Shown here piece by piece: positions 8,001 to 16,051 of a DNA stretch of 64,000 bases. Within the stretch, counting starts at the first letter, position 1; every line of letters begins with the position of its first letter. The notes below the pieces were generated by a model that saw only the letters and a list, made by a program, of their open reading frames with translations, did no database searches and was not told the origin of the DNA. Source of the DNA: Pseudomonas kermanshahensis (GTDB taxonomy: Bacteria; Pseudomonadota; Gammaproteobacteria; Pseudomonadales; Pseudomonadaceae); the NCBI RefSeq assembly GCF_014269205.2, contig NZ_JABWRY020000001.1, forward strand, positions 1,674,001 through 1,738,000, read 5' to 3'. A program made the translations under genes and the position numbers.

Positions 8001-8696
8001 ATGAGCTTTGCAGGAACAGGCGTGGTTGCAATTTGGCATGATCTTATGCCCGACGCGCGGGATGAGTTCTACGAATGGCATAACCGTGAACACATGCCAG
8101 AGCGCGCGGCGATTCCGGGATTTCAGCGGGGGCGACGATACATCGCGCTCGATGCTGGGCCTGCCTATTTCAATCTGTACGAGGCTGATTCTGTCGAGGT
8201 GCTGGGGGGGCCAGATTATCTGGCTCGCCTAAATGCGCCGACGCCATGGACACAGAAAGTCGTGCAGTCATACCGTAATGTCGCCCGATCAATTTGCGAC
8301 GTTCATTACACGGCCGGTGTGGGTAATGGCGCTTATTTGGTGACCCTGCGCTTCAATGTCGCCGTCGAGCGCTACACGGACGTTCTGCAAGCATTGCGCG
8401 ATCGAATGTTGCCCCCGCTGGTCGACGCACAAGGGATCACCGGTGTCCACTTCTGCACCGCTGATGAAGCCGTCAGCAAGGTTGAGACTGCGGAGAAGAA
8501 GGCCCGATCAGAGGGCACTGAAATTCCATCCTGGATCATCATGATCGAAGGTTGCGCCGCTGACTATGTCGGGCATATCAGAGAGCGACTGGTCGCGGAG
8601 TTGAGCAACCTGCTGGACGACCCTGAGCAGCAGCTCGCCACCACGCTTTACCAACTGGAATACACCCGCTGCAAGACACCTTCCAGCGCGGGTTGA
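8001..8696 (+). CDS. Uncharacterised protein with two DABB-like halves
   Basis: 231 residues, last gene of the IclR-hydratase-FAH operon (16-base gap). I do not recognise a named enzyme. The first half, with IWHDLMPDARDEFYEWHNRE and HMPERAAIPGFQRGRRY, resembles a dimeric alpha-beta barrel (ferredoxin-like) domain. The second half begins again with a strand-helix pattern (AYLVTLRFNVAVERYTDVLQ), so the protein may be an internal duplication. Such folds appear in monooxygenases, stress-response DABB proteins and small isomerases. Its operon position suggests an auxiliary catalytic role on the same substrate. Confidence 0.75.
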   Translation: MSFAGTGVVAIWHDLMPDARDEFYEWHNREHMPERAAIPGFQRGRRYIALDAGPAYFNLYEADSVEVLGGPDYLARLNAPTPWTQKVVQSYRNVARSICDVHYTAGVGNGAYLVTLRFNVAVERYTDVLQALRDRMLPPLVDAQGITGVHFCTADEAVSKVETAEKKARSEGTEIPSWIIMIEGCAADYVGHIRERLVAELSNLLDDPEQQLATTLYQLEYTRCKTPSSAG

Positions 8697-8705
8697 GATT
8701 TGCTG

Positions 8706-8726
8706 ACCTGCAGCGACACTGCAGGT
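8706..8726 (+). terminator. Hairpin at the end of the FAH operon
   Basis: Perfect 8-base arms ACCTGCAG/CTGCAGGT with a 5-base loop, 10 bases after the last gene. A loosely T-rich stretch (CGTTTTCC) follows about 9 bases later, so termination is plausible but not textbook. Confidence 0.5.
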
Positions 8727-9097
8727 AGTGCTTGATCGTTTTCCTCTTCTGGGCGCGCCTCGCCAAGTGCCATGCGCTTTGTCTTTGGCGTGCTCATTTT
8801 TCGACTTTATAGAGGGTACTGGGAGTTTGGCTTGCGCTCACGAATTGAGGGGCTCGGCCGTCGCCGTCTGCTGGATGTCGCAACAATAGCGCGCCAGCGC
8901 TCAGCCACGCGCTGCGCCACGGAGGCGCGGCAATAAGCCTGAGATTATGCAGGCTTGCGCTATTCATTGAAACGGAAGAACCCTCTGCTTAAAGGGGGCG
9001 TCAAATAATAGAAAGCGTTGTACAAAACCTCGTTGAATGAATACTCGGCGTGACAAGCTGCGTTTATATTGAATGTCTGTGATGGAAATAATAAGAA
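8727..9097. other. Intergenic region upstream of the porin gene
   Basis: About 370 bases. I see no gene. The first half is GC-rich with several short self-complementary runs; the second half (from ~8990) is A+T-rich and must hold the porin promoter. AACCTCGTT at 9026-9034 has the same AAC-N3-GTT dyad core as the operators at 5.1-5.4 kb, but the flanks differ. Confidence 0.4.
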
Positions 9098-10369
9098 ATG
9101 AAAATCCGCGCATCCGAATATATTTACAATAACGCAAAGATGTTTTTTGTTCTGCCGTTTCTCAGTACGGCAGTCTGCGTGCAGGCAACCGAGGCTGGAT
9201 TCATAGGGGAATCAACTGCTGCGCTGGCACTACGTAATTTTTACATTAATCGTAACTTTGTCAGCGACGCTGCCACTCAAGGCAAAGCAGAAGAGTGGAG
9301 TCAAGCTTTTATCATGAGTTATAAGTCGGGCTTCACCCAAGGGCCGGTGGGCTTTGGCGTTGACGCCCTGGGGCTGTTCGCCGTGAAGTTAGACAGTGGG
9401 CGTGGCACCCGAGGAACACAATTGCTGCCCATTCATGATGATGGCCGCGCGGCCGATGATTACGGGCGTTTGGCAATTGCAGGTAAAGCGCGGTTCTCTT
9501 CTACAGAGCTCAAGGTCGGCGAATGGATGCCTACGCTGCCAATCTTGCGTTCAGATGACGGCCGGTCGTTACCCCAGACGTTCCGCGGTGCACAGATTAC
9601 TTCTCGAGAAATCGAAAATGTTACCCTCTACGGCGGGCAATTCCGTGCTAACAGCCCGCGAAATGATGCCAGCATGGAGGATATGTTCCTCGCGCAGAAA
9701 CCGGGCGTCACCTCTGATCGGTTCAACTTCCTGGGTGGCGAGTATACGTTCAATGACAAGCGGACGATGCTCGGCGTGTGGGGGGCTGAGTTGAAAGATA
9801 TCTATAGTCAGCAGATGGTGCAGCTCACCCATAGCCAATCCGTTGGCGACTGGACGCTGGGTGCCAATTTACAATGGTTCACTGGTAAGGATGAGGGGCG
9901 ATCTCTGGCGGGAGATCTTGATAACCGTACAGGGTCTGGGTTGTTTTTCGCCAAGTATGGTGCAAACACATTTTATATCGGGTTGCAAAAGGTCTCTGGT
10001 CAGGACGGTTGGATGAAAGTCAACGGCACGTCGGGTGGCTCACTGGCCAATGACAGCTTTAACTCTAGCTACGAAAATGCTAATGAGCGCTCTTGGCAGT
10101 TGCGACATGATTATAATTTCACGGCACTGGGCGTGCCCGGGCTGACCCTTATGAACCGGTACATCAAGGGTAGCGGTATCCATGTGGGTACTGAGAATGA
10201 CGCCGAGGAGTGGGGCAGGGAGAGTGAACTGGCTTATGTTTTCCAGTCTGGCGCGCTTAAAGACCTGAACGTCAAATGGCGAAATTCGACACTGCGTCGA
10301 GCGTGGGGGACTAATACCAGTTTCAATGAAAACCGCCTAATCATTAACTACCCGCTTTCGTTGTTTTGA
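9098..10369 (+). CDS. OprD family outer membrane porin
   Basis: A 423-residue protein with an N-terminal export signal (hydrophobic FFVLPFLSTAVCV, likely cut after VQA) followed by the OprD pattern: GFIGESTAALALRNFYINR, then GVDALGLFAVKLDSG, then FRGAQITSREIENVTLYGGQ, and a C-terminal strand ending in Phe (LIINYPLSLF). OprD porins admit basic amino acids or specific carboxylates such as benzoate or vanillate. It lies directly after the catabolic operon and is probably the outer membrane entry for the substrate imported by the symporter. The start is the ATG with GGAAATAA upstream. Confidence 0.93.
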   Translation: MKIRASEYIYNNAKMFFVLPFLSTAVCVQATEAGFIGESTAALALRNFYINRNFVSDAATQGKAEEWSQAFIMSYKSGFTQGPVGFGVDALGLFAVKLDSGRGTRGTQLLPIHDDGRAADDYGRLAIAGKARFSSTELKVGEWMPTLPILRSDDGRSLPQTFRGAQITSREIENVTLYGGQFRANSPRNDASMEDMFLAQKPGVTSDRFNFLGGEYTFNDKRTMLGVWGAELKDIYSQQMVQLTHSQSVGDWTLGANLQWFTGKDEGRSLAGDLDNRTGSGLFFAKYGANTFYIGLQKVSGQDGWMKVNGTSGGSLANDSFNSSYENANERSWQLRHDYNFTALGVPGLTLMNRYIKGSGIHVGTENDAEEWGRESELAYVFQSGALKDLNVKWRNSTLRRAWGTNTSFNENRLIINYPLSLF

Positions 10370-10532
10370 TTTGCGTAAAGCAGTGGGCGTCATTCGAGAA
10401 ATGAACGTACAAAATGGATCCGCGATCATCTGGCTGTGCGGGTGCTGAGGCAGACAGTTGGATTGATGGTGAGGCCAATTCCCTTTTGTTTGCTCTCGCG
10501 AACCGGGGATATCGATTCTGATTTCAACGGGC

Positions 10533-10557
10533 AAAACAAAGCCCGCCAAGGCGGGCT
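10533..10557 (-). terminator. Rho-independent terminator, minus strand
   Basis: Arms AGCCCGCC/GGCGGGCT (10540-10557) followed on the minus strand by TTTGTTTTG. It sits 21 bases beyond the stop of the small membrane protein gene and terminates it. Confidence 0.8.
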
Positions 10558-10577
10558 AGGGCGGTTCCGTCGCAGGG

Positions 10578-10757
10578 TCAGCGTTGCACTTTTTGCTGTT
10601 GCAGGCGCTGGAAACGGGTCACGGCGATCTGCACGGCAGCCGCTACAACGCAGAGCAGGCCGATTTTCCAGCTGCCCTCCAGCCCGAAATGCTCGGAGGC
10701 TTTCCCAGCGATGAGTACGCTAAAGAAGATGGCGACAGGCAGGATCAATTTGTTCAT
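10578..10757 (-). CDS. Small two-helix membrane protein
   Basis: A 59-residue protein read from ATG 10757 to TGA at 10578. It has two hydrophobic segments: LILPVAIFFSVLIAG near the N-terminus and IGLLCVVAAAVQIAV in the middle, with a basic, glutamine-rich tail. A good terminator follows it. I know no function. Such proteins are common in phage-derived and other accessory regions. No close ribosome site stands out (GGAAG lies 10 bases upstream). Confidence 0.6.
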   Translation of the reverse strand: MNKLILPVAIFFSVLIAGKASEHFGLEGSWKIGLLCVVAAAVQIAVTRFQRLQQQKVQR

Positions 10758-10811
10758 TAGGGCTTCCAGCAGAGAACGACAAAAGGCGTAAAGGGCATAC
10801 GGTTCGGGTCA

Positions 10812-11075
10812 TTAGGCTTGGTTAGCCTTGGCGGAATGCACCGTGCGCACGATCACATCGATCCGATGCCAATTCACGGATTCAGAATCGATGATCATAG
10901 GGGATTCCGTTTCACGCAACAGGATAACCTCAAGCCCCTCTGAAAGCCGCCGAACGTCTTCCACGCTTTGAAATGACATCTGCACTTGGCTCGCCCAGCT
11001 GTGCCTCAGGCCGAAGAAATGGCCCACGAAGACGCCACCTGGCATTGGTGTATTGCCGCAAGTTACCGAACACAT
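10812..11075 (-). pseudogene. C-terminal fragment of a class I SAM-dependent methyltransferase
   Basis: The 87 residues match only the end of a small methyltransferase of the TehB-like type: PGGVFVGHFFGLRHSWA is the strand and loop after the catalytic core, followed by MSFQSVEDVRRL and a last strand around NWHRIDVIVR. The SAM-binding glycine motif and the first ~110 residues are missing, and the sequence upstream does not restore them. I regard it as a decayed remnant. The beginning (MCSVTCGNT) looks like read-in rather than a real N-terminus. Confidence 0.7.
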
Positions 11076-11112
11076 CTGCTTGAGTTAACCCCTCACCCTC
11101 AGCGCGCCAAAT

Positions 11113-11319
11113 TCAAAGATGGGTACGTATCCACCCGTCAGCCACGTCGCCGATCGTCAACGGCTCGCCGCTCTTGATCCAGGCCATGAAGGCGCGATCA
11201 AACTTGAATGCGCTTCCGCACTCATCCGTCAGGAACCGTCGAACTTTTTGCGTGCTCCGGTAGTGTTTGTCCAGCGGGGTGCTTCTGGTGATCGGCCCTG
11301 CGTGCCAGTCAACGCTCAT
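11113..11319 (-). CDS. Small DUF6434-like protein
   Basis: 68 residues from ATG 11319 (AGGAATAGGGAA upstream). The sequence begins SVDWHAGPITRSTPL and continues with RRFLTDECG and FDRAFMAWIKSG, a pattern I associate with the small conserved DUF6434-type family, sometimes fused to SAP-like domains. No catalytic motif is evident. An open frame extends 17 residues further upstream but lacks a ribosome site. Confidence 0.65.
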   Translation of the reverse strand: MSVDWHAGPITRSTPLDKHYRSTQKVRRFLTDECGSAFKFDRAFMAWIKSGEPLTIGDVADGWIRTHL

Positions 11320-11409
11320 TTCCCTATTCCTGTATGAAGGCATGAGCAAAGAGCTTACCCGCGCAGACACTACAAATCACTCATGCGCTGGCCGCTGGCT
11401 GAACAGGGG

Positions 11410-11595
11410 CTACTGCAAGGTCGGTGGTTTGACCGTGCCCGCCATCTTGCTCAACACCGCCTCTATTCGCGCGATCGACTTCTCAAGGTCATCGGCTTCC
11501 TTGTCATAGCCCTCCTTTCTAAATCGATCACGCGATTGTCGCAGGTTGAGCAGGTTTTTTTGCAGTTTCAGGGCCGAGGCGTCGAACGGGTCCAT
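11410..11595 (-). CDS. Small helical hypothetical protein
   Basis: A 61-residue protein predicted to be almost entirely helical, with heptad-like spacing (LKLQKNLLNLRQSRDRF, then LEKSIARIEAVLSKM), so a short coiled coil or helical hairpin is likely. The start ATG 11595 is chosen because the sequence before it is low-complexity and basic with no ribosome site. Not recognised otherwise. Confidence 0.5.
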   Translation of the reverse strand: MDPFDASALKLQKNLLNLRQSRDRFRKEGYDKEADDLEKSIARIEAVLSKMAGTVKPPTLQ

Positions 11596-11930
11596 GCTTT
11601 TCTCATGCGGTGGGCATCCGTGCCGTTGTAGGAAAATGGGACCGTAGCAGCTCGATTTTGCCGATGAAACTGATGTTTCATACAGGGAAATGCCACTGCT
11701 TGGATTTCTCCTACGATGTACGGGTAAAGATCCTACAAACTTCGCATCTGACCGTTTCAAATCGTGTGCTGCATAAGGTTCTCAACGCCCCAGGCTCAAG
11801 GGTTTCGAGCAATTTAGATCGCGCCGTCGCCAGCAGCGGTGTAAAGCAGGGCCACCGAACGTTGTGAAACCTTATGTAGCAATTACAGCCCCTGAAGTAG
11901 GGGCTGCTGACGCGGGAAACACGTCGGTGA
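11596..11930. other. Intergenic region with a short hairpin
   Basis: About 335 bases with no convincing gene. A perfect hairpin AGCCCCT-GAAGT-AGGGGCT lies at 11887-11905, downstream of the hydrolase pseudogene on the minus strand; it may be that gene's old terminator although the T-tract is poor. Confidence 0.4.
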
Positions 11931-12976
11931 CTACAGGTGGTCCGCGTCGATCACTGCTTGAGCGAACGCATCGGGGGCTTCTTGGGGCAGGTTGTGGCCA
12001 ATGCCGCCACTGATCAGGCGGTACGCGTACTTGCCGGTGAAGCGTTGTGCATAGCTTTCTGCCGGTGGGTGCGGTGCTCCGTTGGCATCACCTTCCAAGG
12101 TAATGGTCGGCACACTGATGCTGGGGAAGGTGGCCAGTTTCGCTTCCAGTGGGGCGTAGCGGGCCTCGCCTTGTGCCAGCCCCAAGCGCCAGCGGTAGTT
12201 GTGCACGGTGATGGCAACCTGATCGGGGTTGTCCAGCGCCTTGGCACTGCGCTCGAAGGTGGTGTCATCGAAGGCTCACTTGGGTGAGGCGGTCTGCCAG
12301 ATCAGCTTGGCGAACGCATGGCGGTTCTTGTCGTAACCGGCTTGGCCACGCTCGGTGGCGAAGTAGTATTGGTACCACCATTGCAGTTCGGCACTGGGGG
12401 GAGCGGCGCCTTGGCGGCTTCCTGGCTGCTGATCAGGTAGCCACTGACTGACACCAGTGCTTTGACCCGCTCGGGCCACAGGGCCGAGACGATGTCGGCA
12501 GTGCGGGCGCCCCAGTCGAAACCAGCGAGCACGGCGTGCTGGATGTGGAGGGCGTCCATGAAGGCGATGACGTCGCTGGCCAGGGCCGAGGGCTGGGCAT
12601 TGCGTAGGGTCTGCGCTGAAAGGAAGCGGGTCTGCCCATAGCCCCGTACGTACGGCACGAGCACGCGGTAGCCTTTTGCGGCGAGCTTCGGTGCCACCGC
12701 CTCGAAACTGTGAATGTCGTAGGGCCACCCATGCAGCAAGATGACCACAGGGCCATCGGCTGGGCCTTGCTCGACATAGGCCACATCGAGAACGCCAGCT
12801 TCAACGTGCTTGAGTGGGCCGAAGCGCTCCGCTGAGGTGGCCGTTGCCTGGGCCGGTTCTGACGCAGCCGAGCAGGCGGCAGTCGCCATCAGGCCAAGGG
12901 AAAGAAGGGCACAGGCGAGGAGGTGGCGGATGCGGCGTGTTGGGTGGCTTGAAGGTGTCGAGGGGTGGGCAAGCAT
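11931..12976 (-). pseudogene. Alpha/beta hydrolase (epoxide hydrolase-like), disrupted
   Basis: A secreted or periplasmic alpha/beta hydrolase. From ATG 12976 (AAGGAG upstream) come a basic start, a hydrophobic signal (LLACALLSLGLMATAAC), the oxyanion motif HGWPYD, and AGFDWGAR, whose Asp would be the nucleophile of an epoxide hydrolase or dehalogenase. The frame breaks at a run of six G (12396-12401); one extra base there restores it. In the restored frame a TGA at 12276-12278 replaces what looks like a Trp codon. The sequence then continues intact to the catalytic His (GGIGHNLPQEAP) and stop. Two independent lesions make it a pseudogene rather than a sequencing slip. Confidence 0.85.
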
Positions 12977-13186
12977 CGGGCATCTCCTTGGCAAGGCCAC
13001 AGGTATGGGTTGATGCAAGCCAGTAAAGAGGACCTCTGTATCGAGGGTATGTCCGATTTAGCTGTAGGAAACGTTCTTGTGTATCAGGTCTCAGTTTGTA
13101 CACATAAAGATACAACCATGCCGTCGCAGCGTGTCAGACCGCTTCTGCTACGATCGATAATTTCCCCCTGGCCAAGGAGAGGCCCT

Positions 13187-13540
13187 ATGCATTACGTCGT
13201 GATCGAGCGCCACCGCAGCGAATACCCAAGGCCGATTCGTTTTGCCAAGGGCACGCTGCTGGATATCGGCCCGCGCTATGAAGGCGAGCCGGGCTGGCAG
13301 GACTGGTACCTGTGTTCGTGCCCTGGGCAGGAGCCGGGGTGGGTGCCGGCGCAATTGATCGAGCGGTTCAGTGTGGAGAAAGGCAGGGCGCTTGATCACT
13401 ACTCGGCCCATGAACTGGATGCCGACCCCGGGCAACTGGTGCAGAAGGTGCGCTCGCTCAATGGCTGGATGTGGTGTCGGCGCCATGACGATGATGAGTT
13501 CGGTTGGTTGCCGCTGGCAAAACTGGAGCAATTGAGTTGA
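13187..13540 (+). CDS. SH3-like domain protein
   Basis: 117 residues with two related halves, each containing a beta-rich SH3-type pattern: RPIRFAKGTLLDIGPRYEG ending in EPGWVPAQLIERF, and HELDADPGQLVQKVRSLNGW ending in EFGWLPLAKLEQL. The start is ATG 13187 with AAGGAGA upstream. There is no signal peptide, so it is cytoplasmic. Variant SH3 tandem proteins of this size are widespread in Pseudomonas with no assigned function. Confidence 0.8.
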   Translation: MHYVVIERHRSEYPRPIRFAKGTLLDIGPRYEGEPGWQDWYLCSCPGQEPGWVPAQLIERFSVEKGRALDHYSAHELDADPGQLVQKVRSLNGWMWCRRHDDDEFGWLPLAKLEQLS

Positions 13541-13667
13541 GGTGGCTCGCGCCGCTGTGCTGATCACTGGCATCTGATCCGCTTTTTTTCTATAAACCTG
13601 CATCTGTAACCGTATCAGCCATGGACCGACAATAGGCCCATCCCCGCATCACACTGTAGAGGTTCCG

Positions 13668-13751
13668 ATGGGCAAGCTGACGCTGTTCCTGGGTGGTTTT
13701 CTGCTCCTGACCATTCTGATAGGTATTTTGGGCACCATCCCGCCAAGCTGA
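13668..13751 (+). CDS. 27-residue single-pass membrane peptide
   Basis: ATG 13668 with AGAGG upstream encodes 27 residues: a short polar start, one hydrophobic helix (LFLGGFLLLTILIGILG) and a TIPPS tail. The size, spacing of the ribosome site and clean transmembrane segment support a real small membrane protein, but there is no functional evidence. Confidence 0.5.
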   Translation: MGKLTLFLGGFLLLTILIGILGTIPPS

Positions 13752-13957
13752 CTTTCACCCGACTCCTTCCTTCGCGGCCCGTCTGATTCGCCAGATGGGC
13801 CCACCCGCCTGCGCCCCCGGCTGCCCCGTTCATTCACCATGACTGATCAGTGGTACCTGCAAGTAATTCTCAAGTGCGAATGGCTCGTGTAATCTCCCGC
13901 CGCCGTCCTAGGGCCCACGTTGACGGGCCGGACTTTTGCCTTGGAGTCGAAACACAC

Positions 13958-14152
13958 ATGGAATGCAAGAAAGGCACTTCAGCCATGCTGGAGTGGCGTA
14001 GCCGTTTTCTCGCTGATGGCACGCTCGATGAGAACGCGTACGACGAGGCACTGCGCAGCGCGGGCGCATTGGAACAGGCGGGTGAGATCAGCACGCTTGA
14101 GTGGATCGAGTTGGTCAGGCTGGCCAATACAGCGTTGCTGCATGTGCGATAA
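13958..14152 (+). CDS. Small hypothetical protein
   Basis: A 64-residue soluble, acidic, helical protein (LEWRSRFLADGTLDENAYDE, then ALEQAGEISTLEWIELV). The start could be ATG 13958 (GGAG 11 bases upstream) or ATG 13985 (AAAGG upstream), which would give 55 residues. The repeated W-I/R spacing suggests a compact helical bundle. Function unknown. Confidence 0.55.
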   Translation: MECKKGTSAMLEWRSRFLADGTLDENAYDEALRSAGALEQAGEISTLEWIELVRLANTALLHVR

Positions 14153-14284
14153 GTCGTTCTTTGCGCTGGGAAATCTGTCCACAAAAAACGTGGGTAGGTC
14201 TGTGGATAAAATGCTGCAAGCCAAGCCGGAAGCGGGCTCTGTTAAATTGAGCAGAATTTGAACAGTCCTTTTGAGCTGTCGCCG

Positions 14285-15190
14285 TTAGGCCGACAGGCCG
14301 GCGCGGCGCAGGGCCTGCAGCAGCTCACGAACCCGCGCGGGCAACTCGCCGGCCGGGTACAGCGCGTGCATTTGAGGGTCTTGGCCGGTGCTTGAGGTCA
14401 GGCGGTATTGCGCGCACACCCGCACCAGGCGGCCAGCTTTGACCTGAGCTTCGCCCACCCAGGCCGCAAGGCGGGCGATACCGGCCCCGGCCAGTGTGCT
14501 GTGGTACACCGCATCGCCAGAACCCAGCCGAAGCCGTGGCGTTGGGCGCAGGCTGGTGATCTGGCCATCTCGGCAGAAATGCCAGGCTTTGAGTATGCGT
14601 GGGGCGGTATGCAGAATCAGTGCATGGTGCTCCAGGTCTTCTGGGTGTTGCGGGTTGCCGGCGCTGGCCAGGTAAGCCGGGCTTGCATACAGATGGCGTT
14701 GGTAACCCCACAGCGGATAGCCGATCAGCTCGCTGGATTGCGGAAAGGCGCCGCGCACCACGAAGTCGAACTTGTCCAGCAGCGGGTCCAGGGCGGCATC
14801 GCTGTACTGCACGTCCAGGGTCACCTGTGGATGACGCTGGGAAAACTCGGCGAGCACCCGGGGCAGCACATGCTCACCGAGCAATTGCGGCACGGCGAAA
14901 CGGATCCAGCCTTGGGCGCTACCGCTTAGCGCGGCCAACTCGTCGACTGCATCACGTTGCACATCCAGCAAGCGCTCGGCATGGGGGAGCAGGCGCTCGC
15001 CAGCTTCGGTCAGGGTCACCGCGTTGGCGTTGCGGTTGAGCAGTTTACTGCCGGCGTTGTCCTCCAACGTTTGCACCGCTCGGGTTACCGCGCTGGGTGA
15101 ACGCCCTAGGGCGCGTGCCGCAGCGACGAAGCTGCGCTTGTGGGCGACACTGACGAACGCCTGAATCTCCCGCAGCATGTCCAAGGCCAT
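14285..15190 (-). CDS. LysR family transcriptional regulator
   Basis: 301 residues: the N-terminal helix-turn-helix (FVAAARALGRSPSAVTRAVQTLE) and the periplasmic-binding-like effector domain. The start ATG 15190 is preceded by GAGGAGCAGG. An ATG 36 bases upstream would lie inside the candidate binding box, so it is rejected. It is divergent from the TSUP permease gene, with only 98 bases between the starts, and almost certainly controls it. Such DNA-binding domains with a short FVAAAR motif are in the group of LysR regulators with few effectors known. Confidence 0.92.
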   Translation of the reverse strand: MALDMLREIQAFVSVAHKRSFVAAARALGRSPSAVTRAVQTLEDNAGSKLLNRNANAVTLTEAGERLLPHAERLLDVQRDAVDELAALSGSAQGWIRFAVPQLLGEHVLPRVLAEFSQRHPQVTLDVQYSDAALDPLLDKFDFVVRGAFPQSSELIGYPLWGYQRHLYASPAYLASAGNPQHPEDLEHHALILHTAPRILKAWHFCRDGQITSLRPTPRLRLGSGDAVYHSTLAGAGIARLAAWVGEAQVKAGRLVRVCAQYRLTSSTGQDPQMHALYPAGELPARVRELLQALRRAGLSA

Positions 15191-15201
15191 TGCCTGCTCC
15201 T

Positions 15202-15220
15202 CATTGCAGTTTTCGCAATG
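15202..15220. promoter_or_regulatory. Candidate LysR box
   Basis: CATTGC-N7-GCAATG is a perfect 6-base dyad of the T-N11-A type, located between the LysR gene and the divergent permease gene, 12 bases upstream of the LysR start. This is the classical place and form for a LysR recognition site. Confidence 0.65.
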
Positions 15221-15288
15221 TGGCATTTCAACACAAGCGCGGCACTTTGATTAGCCTTGCAGCCTGTCTTACTGCCTGGAGCCGCGTC

Positions 15289-16050
15289 ATGATGGATATC
15301 GCTGTACTTTCTGTGTTCGCCTTTGCCGCCGGTTTGATCGATGCCGCCGTAGGCGGTGGCGGGCTTATTCAGATCCCGGCGCTGTTCAACGTGCTGCCCA
15401 CCGCGCAACCGGCGGCCTTGCTGGGCACCAACAAACTGGCCTCGGTGTGCGGCACTGCCTTTGCGGCTCGCTCGTTCATCCGCAAGGTCACATTGGACTG
15501 GGGGCTGATCGTGCCCGCGGCGCTCAGTGCCTTTGTCATGTCGTTTGCCGGCGCCGCCACGGTATCGCTGGTGCCGCCCAGCGTGATGCGCCCGGCCGTG
15601 CTGGTGATGATCGTGCTGATGGCGATCTACACGTTCTGCAAAAAGGACTTCGGCACGTTGCACAAGCCCACGCAGATCGGCCGCAAGGAGCAATGCCTGG
15701 CGGTGTTGATCGGTGGGGCCATTGGTTTTTACGATGGCCTGTTCGGGCCAGGGACCGGCAGCTTTCTGATCTTTCTGTTCATTCGTTTTTTTGCCCTGGA
15801 CTTCCTGCACGCTTCGGCTTCGGCCAAAGTGGTGAACATCGCCACCAACTTGGCGGCGCTGGTGTTCTTCGTGCCGTCGGGCAACGTACTGTATGCCATC
15901 GCCTTGCCCATGGCGGCCTGCAACATCCTCGGTGCATTGACCGGCACTTGGCTGGCGGTGCGCAAGGGCGCAGGTTTCGTGCGTGGGCTGTTTCTGATTT
16001 TGCTGTGCGTACTGATTGCCAAGCTGTCCTGGGATTTGCTGGCCGGTTGA
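15289..16050 (+). CDS. TSUP family (TauE/SafE) sulfite/anion exporter
   Basis: 253 residues with about eight hydrophobic helices. The family pattern is present twice: GLIDAAVGGGGLIQIPAL in the first half and GFYDGLFGPGTGSFLIFLF in the second, each with the glycine-rich loop of TauE/SafE permeases. They move sulfite, sulfonates or other organic anions. ATG 15289 has TGGAGC upstream; ATG 15292 directly after it is an alternative. Its control by the divergent LysR gene is inferred from layout and the box between them. Confidence 0.9.
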   Translation: MMDIAVLSVFAFAAGLIDAAVGGGGLIQIPALFNVLPTAQPAALLGTNKLASVCGTAFAARSFIRKVTLDWGLIVPAALSAFVMSFAGAATVSLVPPSVMRPAVLVMIVLMAIYTFCKKDFGTLHKPTQIGRKEQCLAVLIGGAIGFYDGLFGPGTGSFLIFLFIRFFALDFLHASASAKVVNIATNLAALVFFVPSGNVLYAIALPMAACNILGALTGTWLAVRKGAGFVRGLFLILLCVLIAKLSWDLLAG

Positions 16051-16051
16051 G

